A stretch of DNA of 57,580 bases from Nitrospirota bacterium (GCA_016208905.1 JACQXG010000004.1:1-57580), one strand, 5' to 3'. Shown: positions 43,113 through 52,985, numbered from the stretch's first letter. Translations and numbers: made by a program. The notes: generated by a model not told the origin, from the sequence alone.

Positions 43113-44288
43113 CTACCTCATAACCTGGTTCATCTCAAATATCGGCAGGAGGACTGCCACTACAATAAATCCGACCACCAGGCCCATTACTAAAATCAAT
43201 ACCGGTTCAAGAAGGCTTATCACTCTCTGAAGCTTTCTATCAAACTCTGATTCATAAGATGCAGCTGTTTTCTGTAACACCTCCGGCAGTTTTCCAGTTT
43301 GCTCTCCGGTAGATATTATCTGTAAAAGAGTGGGAGGAAATCCTTTAAGACTTGTTGAAAGTTTTGCACCCTGAGATACCAGGTTCTGGGCAGACATGAT
43401 TTTGTTTTCCAGGACAACGTTGCCTGTGACCTTGGAGGTCAACTGCATGGCCTTTAATATCGGCAGCCCTCCGGAGAGGAGAAAACCCATTGTCATTGAA
43501 AACCGCAGCATGTAGAGTCCCATTAAAATACCGGAAGGGTCTTTCAGCAGTATTGAATCAATTAAGACCTTTTTTGTCCGTTTAATTTTATTGAATGAAA
43601 TCACAGCGCCTGCAGCCAGGGCCAGCAGCAGCCACCAGAAATTCTTTAACGCCGTACTGATCCAGATGAGCACCAGGGTAATAAAGGGCAGGGTGGCTGC
43701 GGTTTCCTCGAATATTTTTGTTATCTTGGGAATAACGAAGGTAAACAGAAAAGCCACAATGGCTATGCTGACGCAGGCCATGAACGCCGGATATATGAGG
43801 GCTGTTTTGATTTTATTTTTAATATTGATTTCGCTTTCAAGAAAATCAGCGAGTTTAATAAGGACGTCCGGAAGTCTGCCGCTGCTTTCTCCGGCCGCGA
43901 TCATGCCTGTATAAAAATCCGGGAATATTGAAGGATGGGCCTGCATTGCGCGCGCGAATGATGAACCTCCGGCAAGCCTGTCCTTAAGGTCTGTCAATAT
44001 ATTTCTCCACTCACCCTTTTGCTCTGAAGATAACGCGCTCAGGGTATCTATCAAAGTGACCCCGGAGGAAAGCAGGATTGAAAGTCTTCTTGTTATGCCG
44101 GCGAGCGCTGACGGAGAGAATTTATTGAATAAGGATTTTTTCCCTGAAAGGCCCTCTTCTGTGATATCTTTCGGAAAGATGCCTTTTGATTTTATTTTTA
44201 AGGCGGCATCTTTCTGTCCGTCGGCTTCGATTACTCCTTCGGCTGCAGACCCTTTCCTGTCATATCCATGATATTTGAAAACAGGCAT
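43113..44288 (-). CDS. gspF: Type II secretion inner-membrane protein GspF
   Basis: A 391-residue platform protein with the two tandem GspF domains. The first (about 60-180) has RRLSILLSSGVTLIDTLSAL, and the second (about 260-385) has LYMLRFSMTMGFLLSGGLPILKAMQL and ISTGEQTGKLPEVLQKTAASYE. Three membrane helices are near 165-185, 215-235 and 365-385. It follows gspE by three bases. The N-terminus (MPVFKYHGYDRKGSAAEGVIEA) is canonical. Confidence 0.95.
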   Translation of the reverse strand: MPVFKYHGYDRKGSAAEGVIEADGQKDAALKIKSKGIFPKDITEEGLSGKKSLFNKFSPSALAGITRRLSILLSSGVTLIDTLSALSSEQKGEWRNILTDLKDRLAGGSSFARAMQAHPSIFPDFYTGMIAAGESSGRLPDVLIKLADFLESEINIKNKIKTALIYPAFMACVSIAIVAFLFTFVIPKITKIFEETAATLPFITLVLIWISTALKNFWWLLLALAAGAVISFNKIKRTKKVLIDSILLKDPSGILMGLYMLRFSMTMGFLLSGGLPILKAMQLTSKVTGNVVLENKIMSAQNLVSQGAKLSTSLKGFPPTLLQIISTGEQTGKLPEVLQKTAASYESEFDRKLQRVISLLEPVLILVMGLVVGFIVVAVLLPIFEMNQVMR

Positions 44289-44291
44289 ATC

Positions 44292-45809
44292 TCATCCTTC
44301 CACGTCCCGTAACGTGACCCTTATGACTTCTTCTATTGTAGTAATGCCCTTTAGAATTTTATCGATTGCATTTTTTTGAAGGGACTTAAAACCGGCCCTG
44401 ACGGCTATGGCTTTTATTGCCTGTGCATCTTTTCTTTCAGCAATCGCTGTCCTTACCTCCGGAGTAATCTCCAGCAGTTCGTAGATTCCCGTCCTGCCGA
44501 GGTATCCCTTACCCATGCATTTATCACAACCTTTCCCTTGATAAAGCCTGGACGGCGGAGGGTCAAGATCGAGATAAGACAATTCCTGCTTTGTCGGTGT
44601 ATATGGTTCCCTGCAGTGCGGACAGATCACTCTTACAAGCCTCTGTGCAAGGATGCATACAAGTGATGATGCCACGAGGAACGGCTCTATTCCCATGTCA
44701 ATAAGTCTTGTTGTGGCGCTTGGAGCGTCATTCGTATGAAGTGTGCTGAGAACCAGATGTCCGGTAAGCGATGCATGCACGGCAATCTCCGCAGTCTCAA
44801 GGTCTCTTATTTCACCGACCATCATGATGTCCGGGTCCTGTCGTAAGATTGATCTCAGTCCTGCCGCAAACGTAAGACCTATTTTGGGATTTATATGCAT
44901 TTGTCCTATGCCGGCGAGCTGATACTCGACAGGGTCTTCAACTGTGATGATATTTCTGTCTTCGGTGTTAAGCCTGATAAGAGACGCGTAAAGAGTAGTG
45001 GTCTTGCCGGACCCAGTGGGGCCGGTAACAAGTATGATGCCGTTATGTCTTGAAAGCGCGTTTTTCAGCGAAAGCAATAGTGAATCCGCCAGTCCGAGCA
45101 TTTCAAGGCTCAGGACGCCGGACTGCCTGTCGAGCAGTCTCAGGACCGCCCTTTCCCCGATCATTGTAGGTATTATGGACACTCTTATGTCGAAGTTCTT
45201 CCCGCCGACAAGCAGCTGTATTCTGCCGTCCTGAGGGAGTCTTTTCTCAGCAATATCAAGACCCGCGATTATCTTTATCCTTGATATCAGGGCATCGTGA
45301 ATAATTTTGGGAGGGCTCAGGACCTTGCTCAAAATTCCGTCTACCCTGAACCTTACGTCAATGCCTTTTTCGTATGGTTCTATATGTATATCGCTTGCTT
45401 TTTCTTTTACCGCCTCCATAAGGAGGGCATTCAGCAGACGGATAATCGGGGCCTCTTCTGTAAGCTCGAGCAAATCCGTCGGTGATTCAAATTCCGTGGC
45501 TATCATGGAAAGGTCTTCACCTTTAATGTCACCCATTACATCGTTTACACTGCTTGTCTGGCTGTATATGCGGTTGATCGCATCTATAATGAGTTTTGCG
45601 TCAGCCTGGACAGGGTGGGGTTTAAGATTAAGGGCCCTTGCCAGGTCTCTGAGCGCAAAGACCCCGCGGTTGTCTGCAACGGCGCCTATAAGTTCATTGT
45701 CCTGTCTTCTCAGCGGCAGAAAGACATTGCCTTTAGCATAGGTGAGAGATATTTTCTCAAGCAGTGAAAATTCTATGTCATCATCTTTAATATCGTTTAC
45801 GGTTTCCAT
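44292..45809 (-). CDS. gspE: Type II secretion ATPase GspE
   Basis: A 505-residue hexameric ATPase of the secretion platform. N-terminal T2SSE domain about 20-120. ASDIHIEPYEKGIDVRFRVDGIL near 155, Walker A GPTGSGKTTTLYASL near 258, Asp box, Walker B region MMVGEIRDLETAEIAVHASLTGHLVLSTLHTND, and the zinc-binding CPHCREPY...CDKCMGKGYLGRTGIYE near 400-445. All motifs intact. Between it and gspD lie 183 bases without a gene. Confidence 0.96.
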   Translation of the reverse strand: METVNDIKDDDIEFSLLEKISLTYAKGNVFLPLRRQDNELIGAVADNRGVFALRDLARALNLKPHPVQADAKLIIDAINRIYSQTSSVNDVMGDIKGEDLSMIATEFESPTDLLELTEEAPIIRLLNALLMEAVKEKASDIHIEPYEKGIDVRFRVDGILSKVLSPPKIIHDALISRIKIIAGLDIAEKRLPQDGRIQLLVGGKNFDIRVSIIPTMIGERAVLRLLDRQSGVLSLEMLGLADSLLLSLKNALSRHNGIILVTGPTGSGKTTTLYASLIRLNTEDRNIITVEDPVEYQLAGIGQMHINPKIGLTFAAGLRSILRQDPDIMMVGEIRDLETAEIAVHASLTGHLVLSTLHTNDAPSATTRLIDMGIEPFLVASSLVCILAQRLVRVICPHCREPYTPTKQELSYLDLDPPPSRLYQGKGCDKCMGKGYLGRTGIYELLEITPEVRTAIAERKDAQAIKAIAVRAGFKSLQKNAIDKILKGITTIEEVIRVTLRDVEG

Positions 45810-45992
45810 ACATGCGGCTCAATACGACTTATTCTGATTTATTGACTCCAAAAATGCATTTAACATAATGCAGATGTTGGAAAATTATTTATTTTTCGAT
45901 TCCTTAAACGCATTTTTAATCAAGGTTAGGATGCATATTTTTATTCAAAGCCTTATGCATAATTTGATAATAAGTCTATCGAGTTAAACAAA

Positions 45993-48584
45993 TTATTTTT
46001 CAATGTCTGCTTTATTTGGGTTAACTAAAAAGGGTCTCAGATTAAACTTTTTTCTTAACTTATTTAATAACAGGGCGTCATTCTTTTTGCTCATTGTACC
46101 AGGAATACGCACCTTATTGAAGCTGTTATCTTCAACGATGTAAATATCCGGATAGTGAGGTCTCAATAGCTCCAGCGTCTCCATGGCATATTTAATATTT
46201 ATCCATGCCCCGACCTGGATGTAATACTGGCTGCTCTTTTTATTAACTGCTTCTGACGCATTTGTTTTGTCCGTCAATTGATTTTGCTGCGGCTCATTGA
46301 CTTTCTCTGCAAGCGCGTCGCCTTCTGCCCTGGCATCTGCAACAGGGACAGCCTGATTATTGTCAATTACTTTAAGAGAGGAAGGGGTTTGTTCCAGCAG
46401 TATGCTGCCGGGGTCTTCACTTTTGTTATCAGGAGGTATTTTTTTTTTATCAATGCCCGGGGGAGGCAATGAGCTGTCCTCATTATTCAAGTCTGCGGAA
46501 TTACCGATATCAACGGCAGGAGCAGCCTGTTCAGCATCAGTGACCTTAAGCGTTTCGGTATTTTCTTCATGTAATAAACTGTCGGGTTTATTTAACTCTA
46601 TGTCAGGCGCCGGCTGTTTTTTATCAGTATCTTCAGCAGGTACATCCAGTTTGACTTTGTAATTCGGCTCAGCGTAAAGAACTTCCGGGACCGAAGAAAA
46701 CTCATTAATGGCATCTTCAACCTCCTGGCCGGATTTAAGTTTTATGTGGTAGACATTTATATCATCAAAATGTCTGATAACGCTGGCTTTTTTTTGTGAT
46801 ATTATGAGTAAAGCCATATCTTCCGGAACATCTTCTTTGAATTTTACGAGCAGCTCGCCCTGCCTGTAAAACTTTTCTCTTGTTACAAAATCCTTATGTT
46901 TCTCCTGCGTCATTTTTGCGATCTGAGGCGCTTCTTTAATTATATGCGGTGAGAGAAATACCAGGAGATTTGTCTTATTTTTTGATACACTTTTGAATTT
47001 AAAAAGCCATCCAAGAACGGGAATGTCTCCCAGAATGGGCACCTTGAACACGTCTTCCTGTTCCTGTTCCTGCATAAGTCCGCCGATGACAACGGTAAGC
47101 CCGTCCTTTACTACAACGGATGTTTTTGTTGAACGCTTGGTGGTGCTGGGACCGATAGTTGTGAGAATTACATCAGAGGCTTTTTCGACTGACGAGATTT
47201 CCTGAAAGATATCGAGTTTAATGTAATCTCCCTCTGATATCTGGGGAGTTATCTTTAATTTTATGCCGACGTCCGTCCTCTGAATAGAATTAAGCACTGT
47301 GCTGGTTGTGGTCACGTCACGCTCTCTCTGTGATATAAAGGGCACATTTTCGCCGACGAGGATCTCAGCTTCCTGATTATCGGAAGTAAGTATTTGGGGG
47401 GTGGAAAGGACGTTTATCGCGCGCCTGAATTCGCTCAGGCTGAAAAGCGCCGCAAAACCCGGAGATGTTAGGGTTTGTGAACTGACTGTTCCATCTGTGC
47501 CGACTGATGTTACAGGGATGTCGAGAAAGCTCCCCATCCCGCCAACTGAAAAACCGGAAAGACCGTTAATGATATTCAGAACGGTGTCTGTTCCAATATT
47601 TCCAACTCCGCCTACTGCCACAGGTTCACCTTTGTGAGTTGCCATGGCCCTCCACTTTGACCCGAGATCTCTCAGCATATCTATTCTTGCTTCAACGATC
47701 ATTGCCTCAACAAATACCTGTTTTCTCTTCTTATCAAGTGTCTTGATTACCTGAACAATGTTCTCATAATCAGATGGAGGCGCAATAATTACAAGTGAAT
47801 TGGTTGCCTTGTCCGGTGTGACATTTAATACCGGAACTGCTGAAGCATCTCCGCCTTTTTGGGCCATGCGGCCATTTTTTACGGCTGTCTGTAAATTTTT
47901 TATTATTCCCTGCAAAACCTCCGACAAATCTGTTGCATCGGCATGTTCCAGGAAATAGACATGAATACTGGCCTCTTCTTCCCTTATCGAAGGTTTATCA
48001 ATCAGACTGAGGATGGACATGATTTTATTGATAGTTACGGCAGAATCAACTGCGAGCAGCATATTGTGAGGACCAAAAGAAGACAGGTGCCCGTCTTTTG
48101 AAATGACGGGACGGATAAACTGTAACGCCTCTTCTGCTTTGATATTGTCAACAGGGATAAGCTTTGTAATATAACCTTCATTGACAGGAAGTATTGCGTT
48201 AGTAGAGATTATTCCTTCCTGCTTTGCAAGGGAAGAGGGGATGATTTTATAAGTATTTGGCCCTGAAGGAATTATAGTGAAGCCTTTAAGACTGAGTACT
48301 GATGTGAAGAGATTAAAAGACTCCTCTACAGTCAGCTTTGTCGGGGCTATTATAGTGATAGTTCCCTTTATTCTTTCATCAAACAGGAAATTGTCGCCCG
48401 TAATTTCGCTGATAAACTTGATTAATGTAGAGATTTCAACATCCACAAAATTGAAGGCAATTCTGGGTTCGGCCTGTCCCTCTGATTGCCCCTGATTATT
48501 ATTGCCTGCTATTGACAGAGAAGAGAATACGGTCATCACAAAGATGATAGAATACAACACAATAGACAGTTTAATAATTTTCAT
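45993..48584 (-). CDS. gspD: Secretin GspD with subtilase-prodomain-like module and SPOR domain
   Basis: An 863-residue outer-membrane secretin. Signal peptide about 1-26, N0/N1/N2 ring domains about 40-290 (IAFNFVDVEISTLIKFIS, NSLVIIAPPSDYENI), and secretin core about 295-550 (FVEAMIVEAR, VLSTPQILTSDNQEAEILVGENVPF, VVKDGLTVVIGGLMQ, VPILGDIPVLGWLFK). Unusually, residues 575-648 (QGELLVKFKEDVPEDMALLI through VPEVLYAEPNYKVKL) resemble the prodomain of subtilisin-like proteases. A low-complexity acidic linker with two imperfect repeats (PDSLLHEENTETLKVTDAEQ, PGSILLEQTPSSLKVIDNNQ) follows, and 784-857 is a SPOR-like domain (QYYIQVGAWINIKYAMETLE). No catalytic triad is present, so the module is not a protease. 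Confidence 0.93.
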   Translation of the reverse strand: MKIIKLSIVLYSIIFVMTVFSSLSIAGNNNQGQSEGQAEPRIAFNFVDVEISTLIKFISEITGDNFLFDERIKGTITIIAPTKLTVEESFNLFTSVLSLKGFTIIPSGPNTYKIIPSSLAKQEGIISTNAILPVNEGYITKLIPVDNIKAEEALQFIRPVISKDGHLSSFGPHNMLLAVDSAVTINKIMSILSLIDKPSIREEEASIHVYFLEHADATDLSEVLQGIIKNLQTAVKNGRMAQKGGDASAVPVLNVTPDKATNSLVIIAPPSDYENIVQVIKTLDKKRKQVFVEAMIVEARIDMLRDLGSKWRAMATHKGEPVAVGGVGNIGTDTVLNIINGLSGFSVGGMGSFLDIPVTSVGTDGTVSSQTLTSPGFAALFSLSEFRRAINVLSTPQILTSDNQEAEILVGENVPFISQRERDVTTTSTVLNSIQRTDVGIKLKITPQISEGDYIKLDIFQEISSVEKASDVILTTIGPSTTKRSTKTSVVVKDGLTVVIGGLMQEQEQEDVFKVPILGDIPVLGWLFKFKSVSKNKTNLLVFLSPHIIKEAPQIAKMTQEKHKDFVTREKFYRQGELLVKFKEDVPEDMALLIISQKKASVIRHFDDINVYHIKLKSGQEVEDAINEFSSVPEVLYAEPNYKVKLDVPAEDTDKKQPAPDIELNKPDSLLHEENTETLKVTDAEQAAPAVDIGNSADLNNEDSSLPPPGIDKKKIPPDNKSEDPGSILLEQTPSSLKVIDNNQAVPVADARAEGDALAEKVNEPQQNQLTDKTNASEAVNKKSSQYYIQVGAWINIKYAMETLELLRPHYPDIYIVEDNSFNKVRIPGTMSKKNDALLLNKLRKKFNLRPFLVNPNKADIEK

Positions 48585-48680
48585 GAATATTTCCTTGCCT
48601 GATGCTTACAGCAAATGATATAAGGGCTTATCAATTATCAATTATAGAGTGTCAATTGTCAAATATTAAACATTAAATCA

Positions 48681-49583
48681 CTATCTTATTTCATAAGTCA
48701 TGGACGAGTTCTTCCCGTCTCTGATTATATCAAGATTTACCCTGTTCATACCCCTAAGTGCGGACATTGCCTGAATTGCAACTTCAGGGTTTGATATTTC
48801 AAGTCCGTTTATCCTTAACAGGGTATCTCCGTTTACTAGTCCCAGACTGTGATAAAGTCCGTCTGGAACGACTTCGCTGATTTTAAATCCTTCCTGCCTG
48901 CCGTTTACGAAATTAGGCAAAAGCCGCGCGTCCGTCAATATCTGTTCCGGATTCTCAAGTGATTTCTGGACCCTTCTGCGGTCAAGGATATATTGTTTAT
49001 CACTGACCTTTCTGGCAAATGACGCTTCGGATGCAGCAGCTTGACTGTCCTGATGCTGCTCTGCCCCGGCGCTGGTTTTTTCAAGTGGCATTGTAAGTGT
49101 ATAAGTAATGGAATCCTGCCTTATTTCAACAGATGAACTGCTAATTTTATTTAATATGCCATAATTATAAACTGCTTCCTTATACGCAAAAATTTCCTGT
49201 CCTATGGTCTTGGATTTGTCCTGAATAATTGCGTAACTGAGTTTGTCCGGGCCCACAACTGTGCCTACGAGAAGCAAGTCCGATAGAGAGCCGTATGGTT
49301 TTTCCGAATCCTGCTTCACTGCAACAGGATGAAGTTTCATGGGGCGGCCGAAGGGGTTCTTTTCCAGGATAACAGAATACTGCATGATGTCTTCTTTCAT
49401 TTTATTGGTTAATGAGTTATTTGCAGAGACATCATGAGGAACTTCTGTTTTTGAGAAAGAAGTACCGATGATATTCCGGATCAGGAGGAGGATTGAGAAT
49501 AGAATAAGCACAGCAAGAATGTAGTTAAAAAAACGGAAAGTTTTTAATGAATTTTCGAGCATTTTATCTAGTAGATTAAACAA
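48681..49583 (-). CDS. gspC: Type II secretion inner-membrane protein GspC
   Basis: A 300-residue bitopic protein: one helix about 19-39, periplasmic HR domain about 90-170 (LLVGTVVGPDKLSYAIIQDKS), a linker, then a PDZ domain about 220-300 (GFKISEVVPDGLYHSLGLVNGDTLLRINGLEI). It links the platform to the secretin. Start is uncertain: TTG 49583 follows AGGT weakly; ATG 49562 is seven codons inside. First gene of gspC-D-E-F. Confidence 0.88.
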   Translation of the reverse strand: MFNLLDKMLENSLKTFRFFNYILAVLILFSILLLIRNIIGTSFSKTEVPHDVSANNSLTNKMKEDIMQYSVILEKNPFGRPMKLHPVAVKQDSEKPYGSLSDLLLVGTVVGPDKLSYAIIQDKSKTIGQEIFAYKEAVYNYGILNKISSSSVEIRQDSITYTLTMPLEKTSAGAEQHQDSQAAASEASFARKVSDKQYILDRRRVQKSLENPEQILTDARLLPNFVNGRQEGFKISEVVPDGLYHSLGLVNGDTLLRINGLEISNPEVAIQAMSALRGMNRVNLDIIRDGKNSSMTYEIR

Positions 49584-49671
49584 TTACCTGGTTACTGTCA
49601 ATAATTTGAAACCAGGGACCATACGCTCAATCTCTGCATTATTTGGGTTGATCGAGCTGCAAATAGCTAAT

Positions 49672-50460
49672 TTATATTTTTGCTTCTTTCAAAGCTTCTC
49701 CACAGGGACATTCTCTTTCATCAGGAATCAGCTTAAATGTTTCTTCCAGCAGACGTTTAAGCTTTTCCGTAGTATCTTTCATTGCTTCCATAACTTCTGC
49801 TACAGTGAGTTTTCTTTTACTTATTCCTGCGGCATAGTTTGCCACTACAGACAGTCCCGAATAACATATTTCCAGTTCTCTCGCGAGTGACGCTTCGGGC
49901 ATTCCCGTCATTCCAACAACATCGGCGCCAAGTATGCTGAAACTCTTTATTTCCGACGCGGTCTCGAGTCTTGGCCCTTCAACTGCCGCGTAAGTCCCCC
50001 CGTTTTTTAAAGAGACTTTAACATTCCTGCCGGCTTTCTGTAATATCTTTCGGAGTTCAGGACAGTAAGGTTCAGTAAAATCAATGTGTACAACACCATC
50101 TTCTCCATCATAGAACGTGGATTTTCTGTTCCTGGTCAAATCCAGAATCTGGTCCAATATAACTATATCTCCTGGTCTCAATCCTTTTTTAATACCGCCG
50201 ACTGCACTTATAGACAGAATTCTTTCAGCGCCAAGTTTTTTGAATCCCCAGATATTTGCTCTGTAATTAATTTTATGAGGAGGAATATCATGGCGCTTCC
50301 CATGACGGGGAAGAAAAATGATTTCAGTATTGCCGATTTCACCCAAAAGATAATGATCGGAGGGTTTACCGAAGGGGGTAGTAACTGTTTTTCTCTTTTT
50401 TAAAACGAGCCCCTTCATATCATACAAGCCGCTTCCGCCTATTACGCCTATTTTTGACAT
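49672..50460 (-). CDS. MtnP-family purine nucleoside phosphorylase, probably 6-oxopurine specific
   Basis: A 262-residue phosphorylase. GVIGGSGLYD at the N-terminus, FLPRHGKRHDIPPHKINYRANIW near 50-72, SAVGGIKKGLRPGDIV near 85, and GPRLETASEI and VVGMTGMPEASLARELEICYSGLSVVANYAAG near 175-205 define the MTA-phosphorylase family. In true MTA phosphorylases the adenine-binding residues here are two Asp (TDYDCW); this protein has NYAAG, the change associated with 6-oxopurine (inosine, guanosine or methylthioinosine) specificity. It could complete a route after the adenine deaminase. ATG 50460 follows AAGGAGG. Confidence 0.88.
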   Translation of the reverse strand: MSKIGVIGGSGLYDMKGLVLKKRKTVTTPFGKPSDHYLLGEIGNTEIIFLPRHGKRHDIPPHKINYRANIWGFKKLGAERILSISAVGGIKKGLRPGDIVILDQILDLTRNRKSTFYDGEDGVVHIDFTEPYCPELRKILQKAGRNVKVSLKNGGTYAAVEGPRLETASEIKSFSILGADVVGMTGMPEASLARELEICYSGLSVVANYAAGISKRKLTVAEVMEAMKDTTEKLKRLLEETFKLIPDERECPCGEALKEAKI

Positions 50461-50573
50461 GATGTCCTCCTTTTGTGTTTAATAGAACAGAATCTTGTAT
50501 AGCATTATACTATTTGTACAGATTAAGTAATTAAGTAATATTAATAGAAAGGATCCAAGGGGTCAAGGGGCTA

Positions 50574-51965
50574 ATGAAAAGAATCTCTGATGATCTGATA
50601 ACGCAAATTCTCAGGAAGTCTCTGTCAAATGGCGGTGATTACGCAGATGTTTTTATTGAACAGGAAAGACCTCTGTCAATACAGCTTGAGGATGACAAGA
50701 TAGAAAAGCTGTCATCAGGGGTTGATTGCGGAATCGGGGTAAGGGTAATTTTCGGCGATAAATCTGCTTATGCGTACAGCAATGATTTTTCAGAGGGTTC
50801 TTTATTTGGTATTGCTGAGACTGTAAGCAGGGCGGTTAAGGGGAAAACATCCGGTGAACTGACATTTGATTTAAGAAAACTCAGGCCGTCAGTTGATTTT
50901 AAAATAAAACACAATCCTGCAGATATTGCTATAAAGGAAAAAATTTCGCTGATAGAAAATTCAAACAGGGCTGCAAGAGGTGTCAGTCCGAAAATTAAAC
51001 AGGTATCAATTGTATACAGGGATTCCATCCAGAATATATGCATTGCATCTTCGGACGGGACCATTGCAGAAGACGAACGCATTTATACACTGGCCCTTAT
51101 ACAGGTGATTGCCGCAGAAGGAGATGTATTACAGACCGGATACGAACCTGTTGGAGGATTTGTGGGCTTTGAACTGTTTGAAGCCTCGCCTTTTGAAGAA
51201 ATAGCGCTTAAGGCAGCGCAGAAGGCAGTAACGCTGTTAAGCGCCAGAAAAGCTCCGGGAGGGAAAATTCCGGTAATAATCTCAGCTGAAGCCGGCGGCA
51301 CAATGATTCATGAAGCCATAGGACATGGTTTAGAGGCTGATCTGGTCCAGCAGGGACTGTCAGTATACACAGATAAAATAGGAGAGCAGATAGCATCACC
51401 ACTGGTTACAATTATTGATGACGCGACGCTTCCTAATAAGAGGGGATCATTCAGATTTGATGACGAAGGCATAATGGCGCAGAGGACTGTTCTGGTGGAG
51501 CGAGGCGTTTTGAAAGGATATTTGTACGATAGATTAAGTGCAATGAAAGCAAATGTTTCATCAACAGGAAATGGGAGGCGGCAGTCATATAAGGACAGGC
51601 CGATTCCAAGGATGAGCAATACTTTTATTGCCCCTGGAGAAGAAGACCCCGAAAAGATAATACGATCAGTTGATAAAGGATTTCTTGTCAGGAAAATGGG
51701 GGGAGGACAGGTCAATACTGTAACAGGAGAATTTGTTTTTGAGGTATCTGAGGGATTTCTGATTGAAAAAGGACTAATCGGAGAACCTGTAAGAGGCGCT
51801 ACGCTTATCGGGAATGGACCTGATGTTCTGAAGTCCATAGATATGGTAGGAAATGATATTGGTTTTGCTATAGGTACATGTGGAAAAGATGCACAGGGGG
51901 TCCCTGTTTCAGATGCAATGCCTACTGTCAGAATTCCCGAAATGGTTGTCGGAGGAGAGGTATGA
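50574..51965 (+). CDS. tldD: Metalloprotease TldD
   Basis: A 463-residue zinc protease that, with TldE, trims leader peptides or proteolysis products. The zinc motif HEAIGHGLEAD is near residue 245, with the C-terminal half carrying GEEDPEKIIRSVDKGFLVRKMGGGQVNTVTGEFVF and the Cys ligand in IGTCGKDAQGVPVSD. The N-terminal half shows DYADVFIEQERPLSIQLEDDKIE. No TldE/PmbA partner is in the window. ATG 50574 follows AAGGGG. Diverges from the phosphorylase gene. Confidence 0.95.
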   Translation: MKRISDDLITQILRKSLSNGGDYADVFIEQERPLSIQLEDDKIEKLSSGVDCGIGVRVIFGDKSAYAYSNDFSEGSLFGIAETVSRAVKGKTSGELTFDLRKLRPSVDFKIKHNPADIAIKEKISLIENSNRAARGVSPKIKQVSIVYRDSIQNICIASSDGTIAEDERIYTLALIQVIAAEGDVLQTGYEPVGGFVGFELFEASPFEEIALKAAQKAVTLLSARKAPGGKIPVIISAEAGGTMIHEAIGHGLEADLVQQGLSVYTDKIGEQIASPLVTIIDDATLPNKRGSFRFDDEGIMAQRTVLVERGVLKGYLYDRLSAMKANVSSTGNGRRQSYKDRPIPRMSNTFIAPGEEDPEKIIRSVDKGFLVRKMGGGQVNTVTGEFVFEVSEGFLIEKGLIGEPVRGATLIGNGPDVLKSIDMVGNDIGFAIGTCGKDAQGVPVSDAMPTVRIPEMVVGGEV

Positions 51966-52091
51966 ATAATGTGGGCTAAGTTGTGCAGAATAGAGACACT
52001 GTAGATGTAATTATGATACATCTGTAAATTTTATCCCCTTGATTTTAAATAATATTCAGGTTGGTATTTAATTTGCTTATAATTAGAAATT

Positions 52092-52985
52092 ATGCGACTC
52101 CAGAATACACTAAGAAATGAAATATTTATCAGCGGTCTTGGTCTTCATACCGGATTAAACATTAATATGAGACTCAGGCCCGCACCGTGCAATACGGGTG
52201 TGGTTTTCATAAGGACGGACAAGGGAAATGTAAGAATAAAAGCCAGCGTAAGTTCTGTTTCCGATACGACATTCGCTACAACTCTTGCATCTGAAGGCGT
52301 TAAGATCGGGACAGTTGAACACCTTCTGGCTTCTTTTGCAGGTCTTGGTATTGATAATGTGCTTGTTGAAATCGACGGACCTGAAGTACCGATAATGGAT
52401 GGCAGTTCATTACATTTTGTATCCAGGATAATGGAAGCCGGCATTTCAAAACAGGAAAAAGTTGTGTCTTATTTAAAAATATTGGCTCCGATTGTAGTTA
52501 TGGAAGGACATAGCCAGATTGCAGTCACACCATATGACGGGACCAGAATTACATATCGTCTTTTTTATACGCATCCTGCATTTGGAGAACAGAAAATGGG
52601 CATTGATATATCTGCAATGAAATTTGTAAATGAACTTGCGCCTGCCCGGACCTTTGGCTTTTTGAGGGATGTTGAGATGCTGAAATCCAGGGGGTTGGCT
52701 CAAGGAGGTTCTCTGGATAATGCAATCGTATTGGGTGAAAAGGAAGTCATTAATGGCGGTAAACTCAGATTTGAGGATGAATTTGTCAGACATAAAATCC
52801 TCGATGCTGTCGGCGATATTTCATTGATCGGTTTACCAATATATGGACATTTTATTGCAAACAAGTCGGGACATACTTTGAACGTTAAGCTGCTCAAGAA
52901 AATACTTTTATATAGAGAAGCATGGGAAATTGTTACTCCATCCGTAGTTAAATCTACAACTTCAGAATTTGCTGCGCAAGTTTAG
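52092..52985 (+). CDS. lpxC: UDP-3-O-acyl-N-acetylglucosamine deacetylase
   Basis: A 297-residue zinc deacetylase, first committed step of lipid A synthesis, so the organism makes LPS. GLGLHTGLNINMRLRPA at the start, GTVEHLLASFAGLGIDNVLVEIDGPEVPIMDGS near 74-105 (zinc His in VEHLL), PARTFGFLRDVE near 182 and FEDEFVRHKILDAVGDISLIG near 225-245 with the zinc His and Asp, then GHTLNVKLLKKI near 259. ATG 52092 has no clear ribosome site. Confidence 0.97.
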   Translation: MRLQNTLRNEIFISGLGLHTGLNINMRLRPAPCNTGVVFIRTDKGNVRIKASVSSVSDTTFATTLASEGVKIGTVEHLLASFAGLGIDNVLVEIDGPEVPIMDGSSLHFVSRIMEAGISKQEKVVSYLKILAPIVVMEGHSQIAVTPYDGTRITYRLFYTHPAFGEQKMGIDISAMKFVNELAPARTFGFLRDVEMLKSRGLAQGGSLDNAIVLGEKEVINGGKLRFEDEFVRHKILDAVGDISLIGLPIYGHFIANKSGHTLNVKLLKKILLYREAWEIVTPSVVKSTTSEFAAQV

